Below, piece after piece: positions 18,372 through 27,106 of a stretch of DNA of 64,000 nucleotides. The translations under genes were made by a program, and so were the position numbers. How positions within the stretch are numbered: position 1 is the first letter of the stretch; every line of letters starts with the position of its first letter. This stretch comes from Spirochaetota bacterium (GTDB lineage Bacteria; Spirochaetota; Spirochaetia; Treponematales; Treponemataceae), in contig JAEWSQ010000012.1 of NCBI GenBank assembly GCA_023398165.1, forward strand, positions 282,575 through 346,574, given 5' to 3'. Below the pieces are notes generated by a model. That model saw nothing but the letters and a program-made list of their open reading frames with translations. It did not search any database and was not told the origin of the DNA.

Positions 18372-20552
18372 ATGAAGCTGAAGAACAAAATTTCATTACT
18401 CTTTATAATTATATCTACACTCCCGCTGATTATTGTAATAACGCTTACTGCACTTCTAAATGCGAATGAAAATTACAGGAATCAACGCAATTATCTCGTA
18501 GAATATGCCCAGTCATCCTCTAATGAGTTATCAGGGTTTTTCAAGGAAAGAAAAACTCTAATTAACACATATGCTCAGCTTTATAAGAGCGGCTTAACTT
18601 CCTGGGATAAATATAATGAAGTGGTTAAAATTTCTGTAGAAGAAAAGATTTTTGAAAAAGTAATATTGGCCATGAAAGACGGTACGTACTATAACACAGG
18701 AGGGGGTAATCCGTTTTTTGGAGGGAAGCAGACTTCAAACAATGCTGCAGCCGATGCCTCTCTTTCATCAATTTCTTCCCGTGATTATTTTCAATATCTT
18801 GTTACTAATAATTCAAAGGGTGAAGAATTAAGTAAAATATCAGATCCCGTAATATCACTGAGTAATAAAACCAGGCAGATTTTGGCGGCGCAGACAATTT
18901 TTACTGCGGATGGCAGGATTGCAGGAATTGTTGCAGGATCAGTATCATTTGAAGGGTTGGATAATTACTTGAAGAAAATAAATGATGATCTGCATAAAAA
19001 ATTCAGCGCTGACAGCCATTTAATAGTAGTTTCTGATTCCGGCAATTTTATATATCACTGGATTCCGGAAAAGAATATTCATATTGCCAATGTGGACGGA
19101 AAAGATGTATCAGTTGTATCTAATATTAAAGATGAAGAGCCTTCTTTCTTTGAAGTATCCCGGGGTATGATTGAAGGTAAAGCCGGTACAACAAATTATG
19201 TTGATCCGGAATCAGGAATGAGGTATTTATATACATATCTTCCAATTCAGGGAACATCGTACTCTCTGGGACTGCTTCTGCCTTCACGTATAATTACAGA
19301 CGCCCTCTATGATTCTCTATTGTTAAATTCAATATTTGTCATTATTTTTATGATTATAACAATTATAGTTTCCGTGCTGCTTGGACGGTCAATCGTGAAT
19401 CCTCTTTCTGTTCTTTCAGCTACACTAAGGGAAATTGCTTCCGGAGGCGGAGACTTAACAAAACGCTTAAAAGCGGCAGGAGAAGATGTTGTAGCACATA
19501 TAGGCAGGGATTTTAATGCTTTTTCAGAAACGCTCAGGCTTATTCTTCTGGATGTGCGAAAAAACTCTGAGCATCTTGACGGTGTAAGCGATAATCTTCA
19601 TGAAAATATAAATACGACAAACACATCTCTTCTGCAGATTTCAGGAAATGTTGATAAATTAAGTACGCATTCAATAGACCTCGGCTCTGCTGTAGAAGAA
19701 ACTTCTTCGACTATTCATCAAATATCACGGAATATAGAAAGCTTGAATTCTCAAATATCGGTGCAGTCAGGAAGTGTAAATGATTCTTCTGCTTCTATTG
19801 AGCAGATGGTTGCGAATATTCAGTCTGTGTCGAATAATTTAAATAAGGCTAAAACAGGTTTTAGTGCACTAAAAAAGGATACGGATTCAGGACGTTCTGC
19901 TATTGAAATGGTTATAGAAAGTATTAAGCAGACTGTGTCGTTCTCGCATGAGCTTCTTGAAACAAACGAAGTTATTGAATCAATAACAAACCAGACAAAT
20001 ATGCTTGCAATGAATGCTGCCATTGAGGCGGCTCATGCAGGAGAATCGGGTAAAGGTTTTTCCGTCGTTGCTGATGAAATACGTAAACTTGCCGAAGATT
20101 CGTCCGAACAGTCAAAGAAAATCAGTTCTGTACTTCAAGCCACAGTCAATAATATTAACAAGATACTTGAAGAGTCAAATCATGCAAACGATGTATTTAA
20201 TTCAGTTACAGCACAGGTGAATTCTGTTATTGCATTTCTCGAAGAAACAAATGCCGCGATGGATGAACAGTCTCAGGGATCTAATCAGGTTCTGGAAGCA
20301 TTAAAGAGAATTCAAAATATTACATCTGAAATACTCTCAGGTTCAACAGAAATGACAACCGGTGCAGGTATGATTATTACTGAAATGGACCGGCTTCAGA
20401 AAATATCTATTGAACTTAAAGAAAGCGCACATGTAATGAAAGAAAATATTGCACGCATCAATACTGCTGTTGGATCTGTTGTCACTCTTTCAGACACCAA
20501 TAAGGAACTCGGGTCTCAGCTTTCTCAAATCACTAAAAGATTCATCCTTTAG
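18372..20552 (+). CDS. Methyl-accepting chemotaxis protein with periplasmic Cache-type sensor
   Basis: 726 residues. Membrane helix 1 (about 8-28), an extracytoplasmic Cache-like sensor (about 30-310, with 'SRDYFQYLVTNN' and 'GIVAGSVSFEGL'), membrane helix 2 (about 318-340), HAMP linker, and a signalling domain with the conserved tip 'ITNQTNMLAMNAAIEAAHAG' (about 535-555). It reports a small ligand to CheA/CheW. GAAAGAGGCTATAT precedes the start. It ends two bases from the convergent chemoreceptor gene. A run of 13 A lies upstream at 18299-18311. Confidence 0.93.
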   Translation: MKLKNKISLLFIIISTLPLIIVITLTALLNANENYRNQRNYLVEYAQSSSNELSGFFKERKTLINTYAQLYKSGLTSWDKYNEVVKISVEEKIFEKVILAMKDGTYYNTGGGNPFFGGKQTSNNAAADASLSSISSRDYFQYLVTNNSKGEELSKISDPVISLSNKTRQILAAQTIFTADGRIAGIVAGSVSFEGLDNYLKKINDDLHKKFSADSHLIVVSDSGNFIYHWIPEKNIHIANVDGKDVSVVSNIKDEEPSFFEVSRGMIEGKAGTTNYVDPESGMRYLYTYLPIQGTSYSLGLLLPSRIITDALYDSLLLNSIFVIIFMIITIIVSVLLGRSIVNPLSVLSATLREIASGGGDLTKRLKAAGEDVVAHIGRDFNAFSETLRLILLDVRKNSEHLDGVSDNLHENINTTNTSLLQISGNVDKLSTHSIDLGSAVEETSSTIHQISRNIESLNSQISVQSGSVNDSSASIEQMVANIQSVSNNLNKAKTGFSALKKDTDSGRSAIEMVIESIKQTVSFSHELLETNEVIESITNQTNMLAMNAAIEAAHAGESGKGFSVVADEIRKLAEDSSEQSKKISSVLQATVNNINKILEESNHANDVFNSVTAQVNSVIAFLEETNAAMDEQSQGSNQVLEALKRIQNITSEILSGSTEMTTGAGMIITEMDRLQKISIELKESAHVMKENIARINTAVGSVVTLSDTNKELGSQLSQITKRFIL

Positions 20553-20553
20553 T

Positions 20554-22449
20554 TTACACCGTAAATATTCCCATAGCGTTGTTCATCTTTGATACCGCAA
20601 GATCATTGTTTTGAACAGCGCTGCTGACTTTTTCCACAACTTCTGTGAGTCTTTCACATGAAATCGATGCTTCATGTATTACGGTTGCAATTTCTCTTGA
20701 TGAAGAAACTACATTATTCATGGCATAGTCAACGCTCTTGGAATACGCAGTCTGTTTTTCCGAAAGGCTCTTAATTTTATTAACGGATTCGACAAAATAG
20801 GATGTCGCTTCCATTGTTTCCTTAGCACCGACCCGCTGCTCTTCCATAGCGTTAGCGATTGTCTGAACAAGTCCTGATGTGTGGTTCACATTTTCAGCAA
20901 TGCCCTTGAATGCATTTCCTGCAGTTTGAATCGCTTCTACACCGGCGGTAATCTTACTTACCATGTCTGTGATGTGAGTGTTTATTTCTTTAGCACTTTT
21001 TGCAGAGGAGGCGGCGAGAGAACGGACTTCATCTGCTACAACTGCAAACCCCTGTCCCGCACTTCCCGCGTGTGCTGCTTCTATAGCTGCGTTCATTGAC
21101 AGCAGATTAGTTTGCGATGCAATTTTCTGGATAACACGGACAATGTTTTGAACCTCTGTGGATGCAGATTGAATTTCATCTATTGCTTTTACAGCATCAT
21201 ATATTGCCTGATTTCCTTCTTTACTTGTTTCAGATAATACAGCGGATATAGCTCCTGCCTTTTTAGACATTTCTGCGACAGAATTGATATTTGCCACCAT
21301 TTCCGCAATTGATGCGGAACTTTGCTGAACGGCGGAGCTTTGTTCGCTGACTTCTTTTTCTACTGACTCTGCAGATTCTGCCATGCCGGCAATATCGTTA
21401 TGAACACTGACAATGAGTTCATCCTGCCTCTGTCCTTGAGCTGAAATATTGGTACACGAGGAACCCATCTGGGTCAGGGCTGCGGTTGCAGATTCGATTT
21501 CCGAGGTAAGGTGAACAGCAGACTGTGCAACTATGGACGCTTCTTCCCGGAGCCGTGTAATTATGGAAGCAAGTTTTGACATAAATGAATTAATTGAACT
21601 GCTTAAAATACCAAAATCATCCATCATAGTTATGTCGAGCCGGGCGGTTAGATTTCCGTTATCTCCCATTTCATGTATTAGATTTGATGTTTCTTTAATC
21701 CGGTTTTTCAGATTACGGAGAATAAACCAGATTATTCCAAATGAGGGAACAAAAGAAGTAAAGCAGACTAAAATTCCGCCTTTAATGTACTCAGATAATG
21801 CGTTTTCTACCGGAGTTGTGGTCTGCCTGTTAATAATTTCAAACGACACCGATAATGTGTTGCAGCACATGTAGAGAAGAGCTACCGATGCTATAATAAG
21901 AAGCGTGGTATTAATTGTCATCGTCTGATTTTTCCCGAAAACATCGGCAGAATGTATTTTTAATACTTTTCTAAAGGGAGCAAAAAGCTCATTAAGGATA
22001 AATACTGTATAGGATGCCGATAATGCTCCGATGAGCGTCGCCTGAATGACAGAAAAAGTAATTCTTACCAAGTGGTATTCTGTCACTCCCTGGCTCACTT
22101 CTATAATAAGTACGGCAATCTGTCCGATGAAAAACCCAATAACATTTGCTGCTATTGTTATCATATTGATTTTCTGATAAATGCCTAATGCCTTTCTTGT
22201 TTCCTCTGTTGAGACACTTTCTCCCCGTAAGGCCTTTTGAATTACTGTATTAAACGGTCTAGTTATGCGGTATACAATAAGTAAGACAAAGATTGCTACA
22301 AAAACCGTTGCTCCAACTGTTGTAGGCATTCCTCCCCAGTACTTTTCAGGGGTACGGTACAAAAACTCCATAGCGTACCAGCGGAGGAGACTGATGGATA
22401 TCAGTGTTACAGGAATGAACAGAGCTAAATAGCGTTTAAATATTGACAT
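20554..22449 (-). CDS. Methyl-accepting chemotaxis protein with multi-helix membrane sensor
   Basis: 631 residues. The N-terminal half (about 1-255) has about six membrane helices and no large periplasmic domain, then a HAMP-like linker (about 255-310) and a signalling domain with the tip 'IASQTNLLSMNAAIEAAHAG' (about 440-460). It is unlike the classical two-helix receptor encoded tail-to-tail next to it. A polytopic sensor suggests a membrane-borne or hydrophobic signal, but the ligand is unknown. The start follows CGGAGTGATTT. Confidence 0.9.
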   Translation of the reverse strand: MSIFKRYLALFIPVTLISISLLRWYAMEFLYRTPEKYWGGMPTTVGATVFVAIFVLLIVYRITRPFNTVIQKALRGESVSTEETRKALGIYQKINMITIAANVIGFFIGQIAVLIIEVSQGVTEYHLVRITFSVIQATLIGALSASYTVFILNELFAPFRKVLKIHSADVFGKNQTMTINTTLLIIASVALLYMCCNTLSVSFEIINRQTTTPVENALSEYIKGGILVCFTSFVPSFGIIWFILRNLKNRIKETSNLIHEMGDNGNLTARLDITMMDDFGILSSSINSFMSKLASIITRLREEASIVAQSAVHLTSEIESATAALTQMGSSCTNISAQGQRQDELIVSVHNDIAGMAESAESVEKEVSEQSSAVQQSSASIAEMVANINSVAEMSKKAGAISAVLSETSKEGNQAIYDAVKAIDEIQSASTEVQNIVRVIQKIASQTNLLSMNAAIEAAHAGSAGQGFAVVADEVRSLAASSAKSAKEINTHITDMVSKITAGVEAIQTAGNAFKGIAENVNHTSGLVQTIANAMEEQRVGAKETMEATSYFVESVNKIKSLSEKQTAYSKSVDYAMNNVVSSSREIATVIHEASISCERLTEVVEKVSSAVQNNDLAVSKMNNAMGIFTV

Positions 22450-22611
22450 AAATCACTCCGAAAATGTATTTACATACAATAATAGCATATTTTTCAGCTT
22501 ACACAATATAAAAATGTATTTATAACAAAAAATCCTGAAAAAAAATAGTTATGCAATTTAATACATTGAAAAATTACTATAATCAAGTATACTTATAAAA
22601 AGGAATTACTA

Positions 22612-23187
22612 ATGAATAATCTCATAAATTATTTATACGATTTTGACAATGATGACAAAACATATGTTATCCGGCTTTCTGTTCCGCAGTATACCGCTCT
22701 TTTTAATAAATTTGATTATTATCCCATAAAAAAGAGAGAAATAAATGACCGGGTTATTTCCTACATAGAAGACTGTTCAACCGATATTCCAATGAACAAA
22801 AAGATAAAAATAGTAATAACCATTAAGCAGGATCAGGATAGTGAAGTTGAAGAGAGGGTTAGGCTGGGTATTTATCATAATTTTATGTATCTTCTCAATG
22901 ACTACCGTGAAAAAAGTTCCGGTGTAAAAAAAGTTTCTATAGTGTATGTTCTTGTTTTCCTGCTGCTGACAATATTCAGTGTTAAGCTTGAATCGCTTGC
23001 TCTCCCGGTTAGTAAAATTTTCTTTGATACATTGTTAAAAGGCCTTTCTATCGGTTCATGGGTTTTTCTTTGGGAGGCTATTGCAAGCATAGTATTCAGA
23101 AATGCACAAAACCGCTACTACACTAAAATTTATAAGAGACTTGTTTTATGTAAGCTTTGCTTTACCTATGAAAATCCGGAAAACTAA
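22612..23187 (+). CDS. Hypothetical membrane protein
   Basis: 191 residues, with AAAAGGAATTACTA before the ATG. An acidic soluble N-terminal half (about 1-105, including 'NKKIKIVITIKQDQDSEVEERV') is followed by two membrane helices (about 107-125 and 140-165) and a basic, Tyr-rich tail. I do not recognise the family. It is monocistronic between a chemoreceptor and a response regulator. The two-helix arrangement would place both ends in the cytoplasm. Confidence 0.65.
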   Translation: MNNLINYLYDFDNDDKTYVIRLSVPQYTALFNKFDYYPIKKREINDRVISYIEDCSTDIPMNKKIKIVITIKQDQDSEVEERVRLGIYHNFMYLLNDYREKSSGVKKVSIVYVLVFLLLTIFSVKLESLALPVSKIFFDTLLKGLSIGSWVFLWEAIASIVFRNAQNRYYTKIYKRLVLCKLCFTYENPEN

Positions 23188-23532
23188 ACAAAAGAGTGTA
23201 AATCATGAAAAAAGTATTGTATTCAGTATACTGCTTCTTGCAAGAATAGGGCATACTTATACTATTTCCTGTGGGAATCATGGGGCTGGTTCAAGATGAG
23301 AAGCTGCAATATTGCGATCGTTCTATCGTTTTTATTAGGGATTTTGTTTACGAGGACCTGCTTTTATATAGCTAAAATTACTCCATGGCTGTTATAATTG
23401 GACAGATACTGGAATATATCTATACAGGAAGAAGACAGTGTTATGTCTGGAATATTTTTCTATTGCCCTCATTATTTAAATTAGTCAAGTCATAATAAAT
23501 ACGTTATAATTTGTTAATAAGGAAAATCTTTA
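23188..23532 (+). other. 345-base intergenic region with a promoter and a doubtful small ORF
   Basis: No full gene is visible. TAGTCA (23482-23487), 17 bases and TATAAT (23505-23510) make a plausible promoter for the regulator gene at 23533, which has AAGGAAAATC before its ATG. An ORF of 33 codons at 23296-23397 encodes a hydrophobic peptide (starts MRSCNIAIVLSFLLG) but has a poor ribosome site and is not called as a gene. Confidence 0.45.
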
Positions 23533-24165
23533 ATGACAAAAGACCGAGTGCTAATAGCTGATGATGAAGATAGTTCTCAAAAACTTATAATATCCCTGCT
23601 TAATTCGTATCCCGACTTCTCTATAGAAAAAAAAGTCTATTCAGGCAGACAGGCGTATGATGTCTTAAGTAAAGAAACATTTGATCTTGCCTTTTTGGAT
23701 ATTGGTATGCCGGATATTACAGGTATTGAGTGTATACGTAAACTGAAGGAGCAGAATTGTGTTATTCCGTATATTATTTTTATTACGGCTTTCTGGAATC
23801 ATGCAGCAGATGCCTTTGATTTAGGCGCGGTGGATTATATTATTAAGCCTGTTTCCCGGGAGCAGCTTCAAAAAGCGCTTGGCAAGTACTACATTTTCAG
23901 ACAGGCCGGCAGAATACCTCAAAAAAATGAGCTGAGCGAGACTTTAATCGGTAAATACGGAATGACTTGTCAGGAAGTTGAAATATGCAAGCTTGTAAAA
24001 AAGGGGCTGGTACGGGAAGAAATTCAAAAAACATTGCATATATCAGCATCCACTTTAAAGACACATCTTTCCCACATCTATGAGAAAACGTTTGAAGGAA
24101 ATGAAAATGATGAGCGTGCGGATAAGTTTTCGGCCCTTTTATATTTTCTTTTTTCGCTGAATTAA
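23533..24165 (+). CDS. Response regulator with LuxR-type helix-turn-helix
   Basis: 210 residues. Receiver domain with acidic pocket 'IADDED', phospho-acceptor Asp in 'LAFLDIGMPDITG' and conserved Lys in 'DYIIKPVSREQL'. The C-terminal domain has a helix-turn-helix of the LuxR/NarL kind ('MTCQEVEICKLVKKGLVREEIQ', 'STLKTHLSHIYEKT'). No histidine kinase gene is adjacent, so it is an orphan here. It is followed closely by the cation exporter gene. Confidence 0.85.
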   Translation: MTKDRVLIADDEDSSQKLIISLLNSYPDFSIEKKVYSGRQAYDVLSKETFDLAFLDIGMPDITGIECIRKLKEQNCVIPYIIFITAFWNHAADAFDLGAVDYIIKPVSREQLQKALGKYYIFRQAGRIPQKNELSETLIGKYGMTCQEVEICKLVKKGLVREEIQKTLHISASTLKTHLSHIYEKTFEGNENDERADKFSALLYFLFSLN

Positions 24166-24200
24166 CTATAATGAGAATTATATCTGAGCATGAGGGTTTT

Positions 24201-25151
24201 ATGGTAATGACTATTGCTGGTAATCACACTGATCGTTTAAAATATATCAAGACGGCTGCGTTAATTGCATTTTGGGGGAATTTATTATTATCTGCATTAA
24301 AAATATATGCGGGTGTTGCTTCAAAGAGTTTATCCGTACTTGGAGACGGAATAGATTCCGCAACCGACGTAATAATAGCCGGAATTGCTCTTCTTATTAG
24401 TTTTTTAATAAGCCGTCCTTCGGATAAGAATCATCCGTGGGGTCATGGCAGAGCCGAGACTACAGCGACGATGGCATTGTCTTTTGTTATTTTATATGCC
24501 GGTGTTCAGCTTGTTATTTCAGCAGTGAAAAGCGTGATTTTTCAGACTTCTGCAACCGAAACAGAGCTTTTTTCGGTAATAATTATTTGTATTTCTATTG
24601 CGGGAAAACTCTGCCTTGCTTTAAGCCAGTATATACTTGGAAAAAAAGCCAACAGCTCCATAACACTGGCAAACGCGCAGAATATGAGAAATGATGTGGT
24701 AATATCGGTTTCAGTTCTTCTTGGTCTATGTCTTTCATACTTCTTCTCGCTTCCGATTTTAGACAGCATCATTGCTTTTCTCGTCGGATTGTGGGTCATA
24801 AAGAATGCGATCGGCTTATTCCTGGAAATGAATATGGAGCTCATGGACGGAAGTCAGAGCAGCGAGGCTTATAAAACACTCTTTGATGTTGTAAAAAATG
24901 TTTCCGGGGTTTCCAATCCGCACAAGGTAAGAATGCGGAAAATTGCTTCTCTATGGGATATTGATATTGATATTGAGGTCGATGAGGAGCTTACCGTTCA
25001 TGAGGCTCATAAAATAACCGATAAGCTTGAAGAGGAAATTAAAAAGGCTATTCCGGATATTTACGATATTGTTATACACGTTGAACCTGCCGGACACCGG
25101 AGACATCATCGCCGAGAACAGTTCGGGTTAAACGAAGCAGATATTGTCTGA
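24201..25151 (+). CDS. Cation diffusion facilitator family metal exporter
   Basis: About 316 residues. Six membrane helices, then a cytoplasmic C-terminal domain ('NPHKVRMRKIASLWDIDIDIEVDEELTVHEAHK' region) typical of this family of divalent-metal/proton antiporters. Metal-site candidates are Asp in 'LGDGIDSATD' and His/Asp in 'HPWGHGRAE'. The start at 24201 is preceded by GAGGGTTTT; an in-frame ATG at 24171 has no ribosome site. The His-rich end (HRRHHRREQ) may bind metal. Zn, Mn or Fe cannot be distinguished. Confidence 0.88.
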   Translation: MVMTIAGNHTDRLKYIKTAALIAFWGNLLLSALKIYAGVASKSLSVLGDGIDSATDVIIAGIALLISFLISRPSDKNHPWGHGRAETTATMALSFVILYAGVQLVISAVKSVIFQTSATETELFSVIIICISIAGKLCLALSQYILGKKANSSITLANAQNMRNDVVISVSVLLGLCLSYFFSLPILDSIIAFLVGLWVIKNAIGLFLEMNMELMDGSQSSEAYKTLFDVVKNVSGVSNPHKVRMRKIASLWDIDIDIEVDEELTVHEAHKITDKLEEEIKKAIPDIYDIVIHVEPAGHRRHHRREQFGLNEADIV

Positions 25152-25925
25152 TTACAGAAGATTGTTTACCGTTATTTTATTTAAAAATGCATCCCTCATA
25201 ATCTCTTCCATGGTGTAAAATCCGGATTTAGCCCCTTGGAGGGATCGTGCGGCGTATAATGCTCCGGCTCCGAATGCCGCTCGCGAAATTATTTCATGGG
25301 TAAGTCTGATTGTCTGGTTACGGAGTCCGAAAACTACTTCATGTTTACCTACAATTCCGCCGACCCTGATAGAATTCACATGCGTCTGCTTATCCAAACC
25401 AAGCATTTCCGCTATTTTTAGAGCAGTTCCCGATGCACCCCGCTTCTCACGGAAGTGTTCTTCGATTATTTCAATATCTGCTTCGGGAATTATCTGTTTT
25501 AGAATTTGAGAAGCTGTCAGAAGAAAATTAATTCCAAGTGTTATATTTGCAGAATGCATAACAGCTGTTTTTTCAGATAGTTCTTTCAGATAATCCAATT
25601 CTGCCTGCTCATAATGCGATATTGCCGAAACTATGTGTACACCTGTATCCGCAGCATGGGCGTATTCATAAACGCTTTCAGGGCTTGAAAAATCAATGAT
25701 TGCATCAACTTTGTTTTTTTGAAAAAAAGCAGAATCTGAAACTTCTTCTTTACAGTAAAACTTTCCCTGCAGGTGTTTGGGATAACCTAAAAAATCGCTT
25801 GCATATTCATGGTTATTCTGTGCCGTATTTCTAACGACCCAGACTAATTCACAATCCTTATCTCTAATAATTTCCTCGGCTACAAGGCGGCCGGTACGTC
25901 CAAATCCGAATAATCCTACTTTCAA
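25152..25925 (-). CDS. DapB-like dihydrodipicolinate reductase family protein
   Basis: 257 residues starting at TTG (MKVGLFGFGRTGRLV), chosen because GGAGG lies seven bases upstream; a longer in-frame start at 25985 lacks a ribosome site. It has an N-terminal Rossmann motif (GFGRTG) and the C-terminal blocks of DapB, which makes tetrahydrodipicolinate for lysine and cell-wall diaminopimelate or ornithine pathways. The catalytic block reads IIEEHFREKRGASGTAL; the family norm is E-x-H-H-x-x-K-x-D-A-P-S-G-T-A. The first His and the Lys are kept, but the second His, the Asp and the Pro are lost. It could be a true DapB of an unusual subtype or a relative with another substrate. Confidence 0.7.
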   Translation of the reverse strand: MKVGLFGFGRTGRLVAEEIIRDKDCELVWVVRNTAQNNHEYASDFLGYPKHLQGKFYCKEEVSDSAFFQKNKVDAIIDFSSPESVYEYAHAADTGVHIVSAISHYEQAELDYLKELSEKTAVMHSANITLGINFLLTASQILKQIIPEADIEIIEEHFREKRGASGTALKIAEMLGLDKQTHVNSIRVGGIVGKHEVVFGLRNQTIRLTHEIISRAAFGAGALYAARSLQGAKSGFYTMEEIMRDAFLNKITVNNLL

Positions 25926-26134
25926 ATAATGACCTCCATTACTGTGTTTGTGGAAGAACCAGCGGGGGCTGACTGTTGTGCGCACTTTTTATGCTTACTA
26001 TAACCGGATTATACCATAAAAAAGCGGAAAAATACAGAAAAACGTGTATTTCAAGAAAAAATATTGCGGGGACATTTGGTGTCCCTGCAGCAGTGTTATG
26101 CTTGTATTATACATTGCTATTACGGAGGTTATGT

Positions 26135-26422
26135 ATGGTTGTAAGCAGCGGAAAAAGGTTTTATACAGCAGTGAACATAATGGTTCTAATTTTTTTATTT
26201 CCATGGATAGCGGGATTTCTTTCTGCACTTGGTGAAATAAACGGGGATTTTTACCTTCAAACGGCTTTTTCGAATGCAGTTATATGCTTGCTATTATCAT
26301 TACCTCTGTGCATTGCCCTTCTGTATCTGGTGTATAAATCTTACACCGGAGAAGAGCGGGATGAAAACGGGACTGCTGAACCGGGAGTACCTGCCGTTAA
26401 GGAAAATGAGAGAACTGCATAG
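26135..26422 (+). CDS. Small hypothetical membrane protein
   Basis: 95 residues, start at 26135 after TACGGAGGTTATGT. Two membrane helices (about 12-32 and 45-68) followed by a charged C-terminal tail. The longer reading from 25976 has no ribosome site. I recognise no family. It lies just before the leaderless HAD hydrolase gene. Confidence 0.55.
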   Translation: MVVSSGKRFYTAVNIMVLIFLFPWIAGFLSALGEINGDFYLQTAFSNAVICLLLSLPLCIALLYLVYKSYTGEERDENGTAEPGVPAVKENERTA

Positions 26423-26432
26423 TAATATCCTC

Positions 26433-26461
26433 TGGTCAAAATCTTTATATAGAAGTATTAT
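26433..26461 (+). promoter_or_regulatory. Promoter of the HAD hydrolase / alpha-galactosidase operon, probable leaderless start
   Basis: TGGTCA, a 17-base spacer and TATTAT end six bases before the ATG at 26468. The gap (GGCCTC) holds no Shine-Dalgarno sequence. Confidence 0.5.
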
Positions 26462-26467
26462 GGCCTC

Positions 26468-27106
26468 ATGATAAAAGCTGTAATTTTCGATTTTGGGAAT
26501 GTGATTTCCTATGCAAACACCGGTGACTGCGCACTGGAAATGGAAAAGATGACCGGTGTACCGGAACGTGTATTCCGGTCTGTTTATGATGAATTCCGTG
26601 AGGATTTTGACAGAGGTATTATTACAGGAGCAGAATTATATGCAAAGACGCTGATATTCAATGGGTATGCTGATGTTGCGCGCAATGAGGATCTTATGAA
26701 AAAGCTTGCCCGGATGGATCTTGAGAGCTGGACAGCAGTACGTGAAGACGTAACAGACTGGGGTTTATTACTTCAAAAGCAGGGTTATAAACTTGGTATT
26801 TTATCCAATATGCCTTTTGAGTTTCTTGAACTCTATGAAAAGAATATAGCACTTTTTACTCATGCCGATCATGCAGTCTTTTCATGCAGGGTTAATATAA
26901 TAAAACCTGAGAAAGAAATATATATGGAAGCTCTGAACGGACTCGGAGTAAAGGCCTGCGAGGCTGTATTTTTCGATGACGTGCAGAAGAATATTGATGC
27001 CGCACTAAAGCTCGGCATTCATGCAAAACTTTGGACAGGTCTTGAAAAGGCTCAAAAAGACTGGCATTATACGGTTATACAGGAAGAAAATAAAGGCGGT
27101 TTGTAA
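26468..27106 (+). CDS. HAD-superfamily hydrolase
   Basis: 212 residues. Motif I is 'VIFDFGNVISY', where the second Asp is replaced by Gly-Asn (DxG instead of DxD), motif II 'GILSNMP' and motif III/IV around Lys in 'NIIKPEKEIY' and 'AVFFDDVQKN'. DFGNV is the form found in many alpha-D-glucose-1-phosphate phosphatase-like and epoxide hydrolase-like members. The stop overlaps the GH36 start by one base, so a role with sugar phosphate from galactoside breakdown is plausible but not shown. Confidence 0.82.
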   Translation: MIKAVIFDFGNVISYANTGDCALEMEKMTGVPERVFRSVYDEFREDFDRGIITGAELYAKTLIFNGYADVARNEDLMKKLARMDLESWTAVREDVTDWGLLLQKQGYKLGILSNMPFEFLELYEKNIALFTHADHAVFSCRVNIIKPEKEIYMEALNGLGVKACEAVFFDDVQKNIDAALKLGIHAKLWTGLEKAQKDWHYTVIQEENKGGL

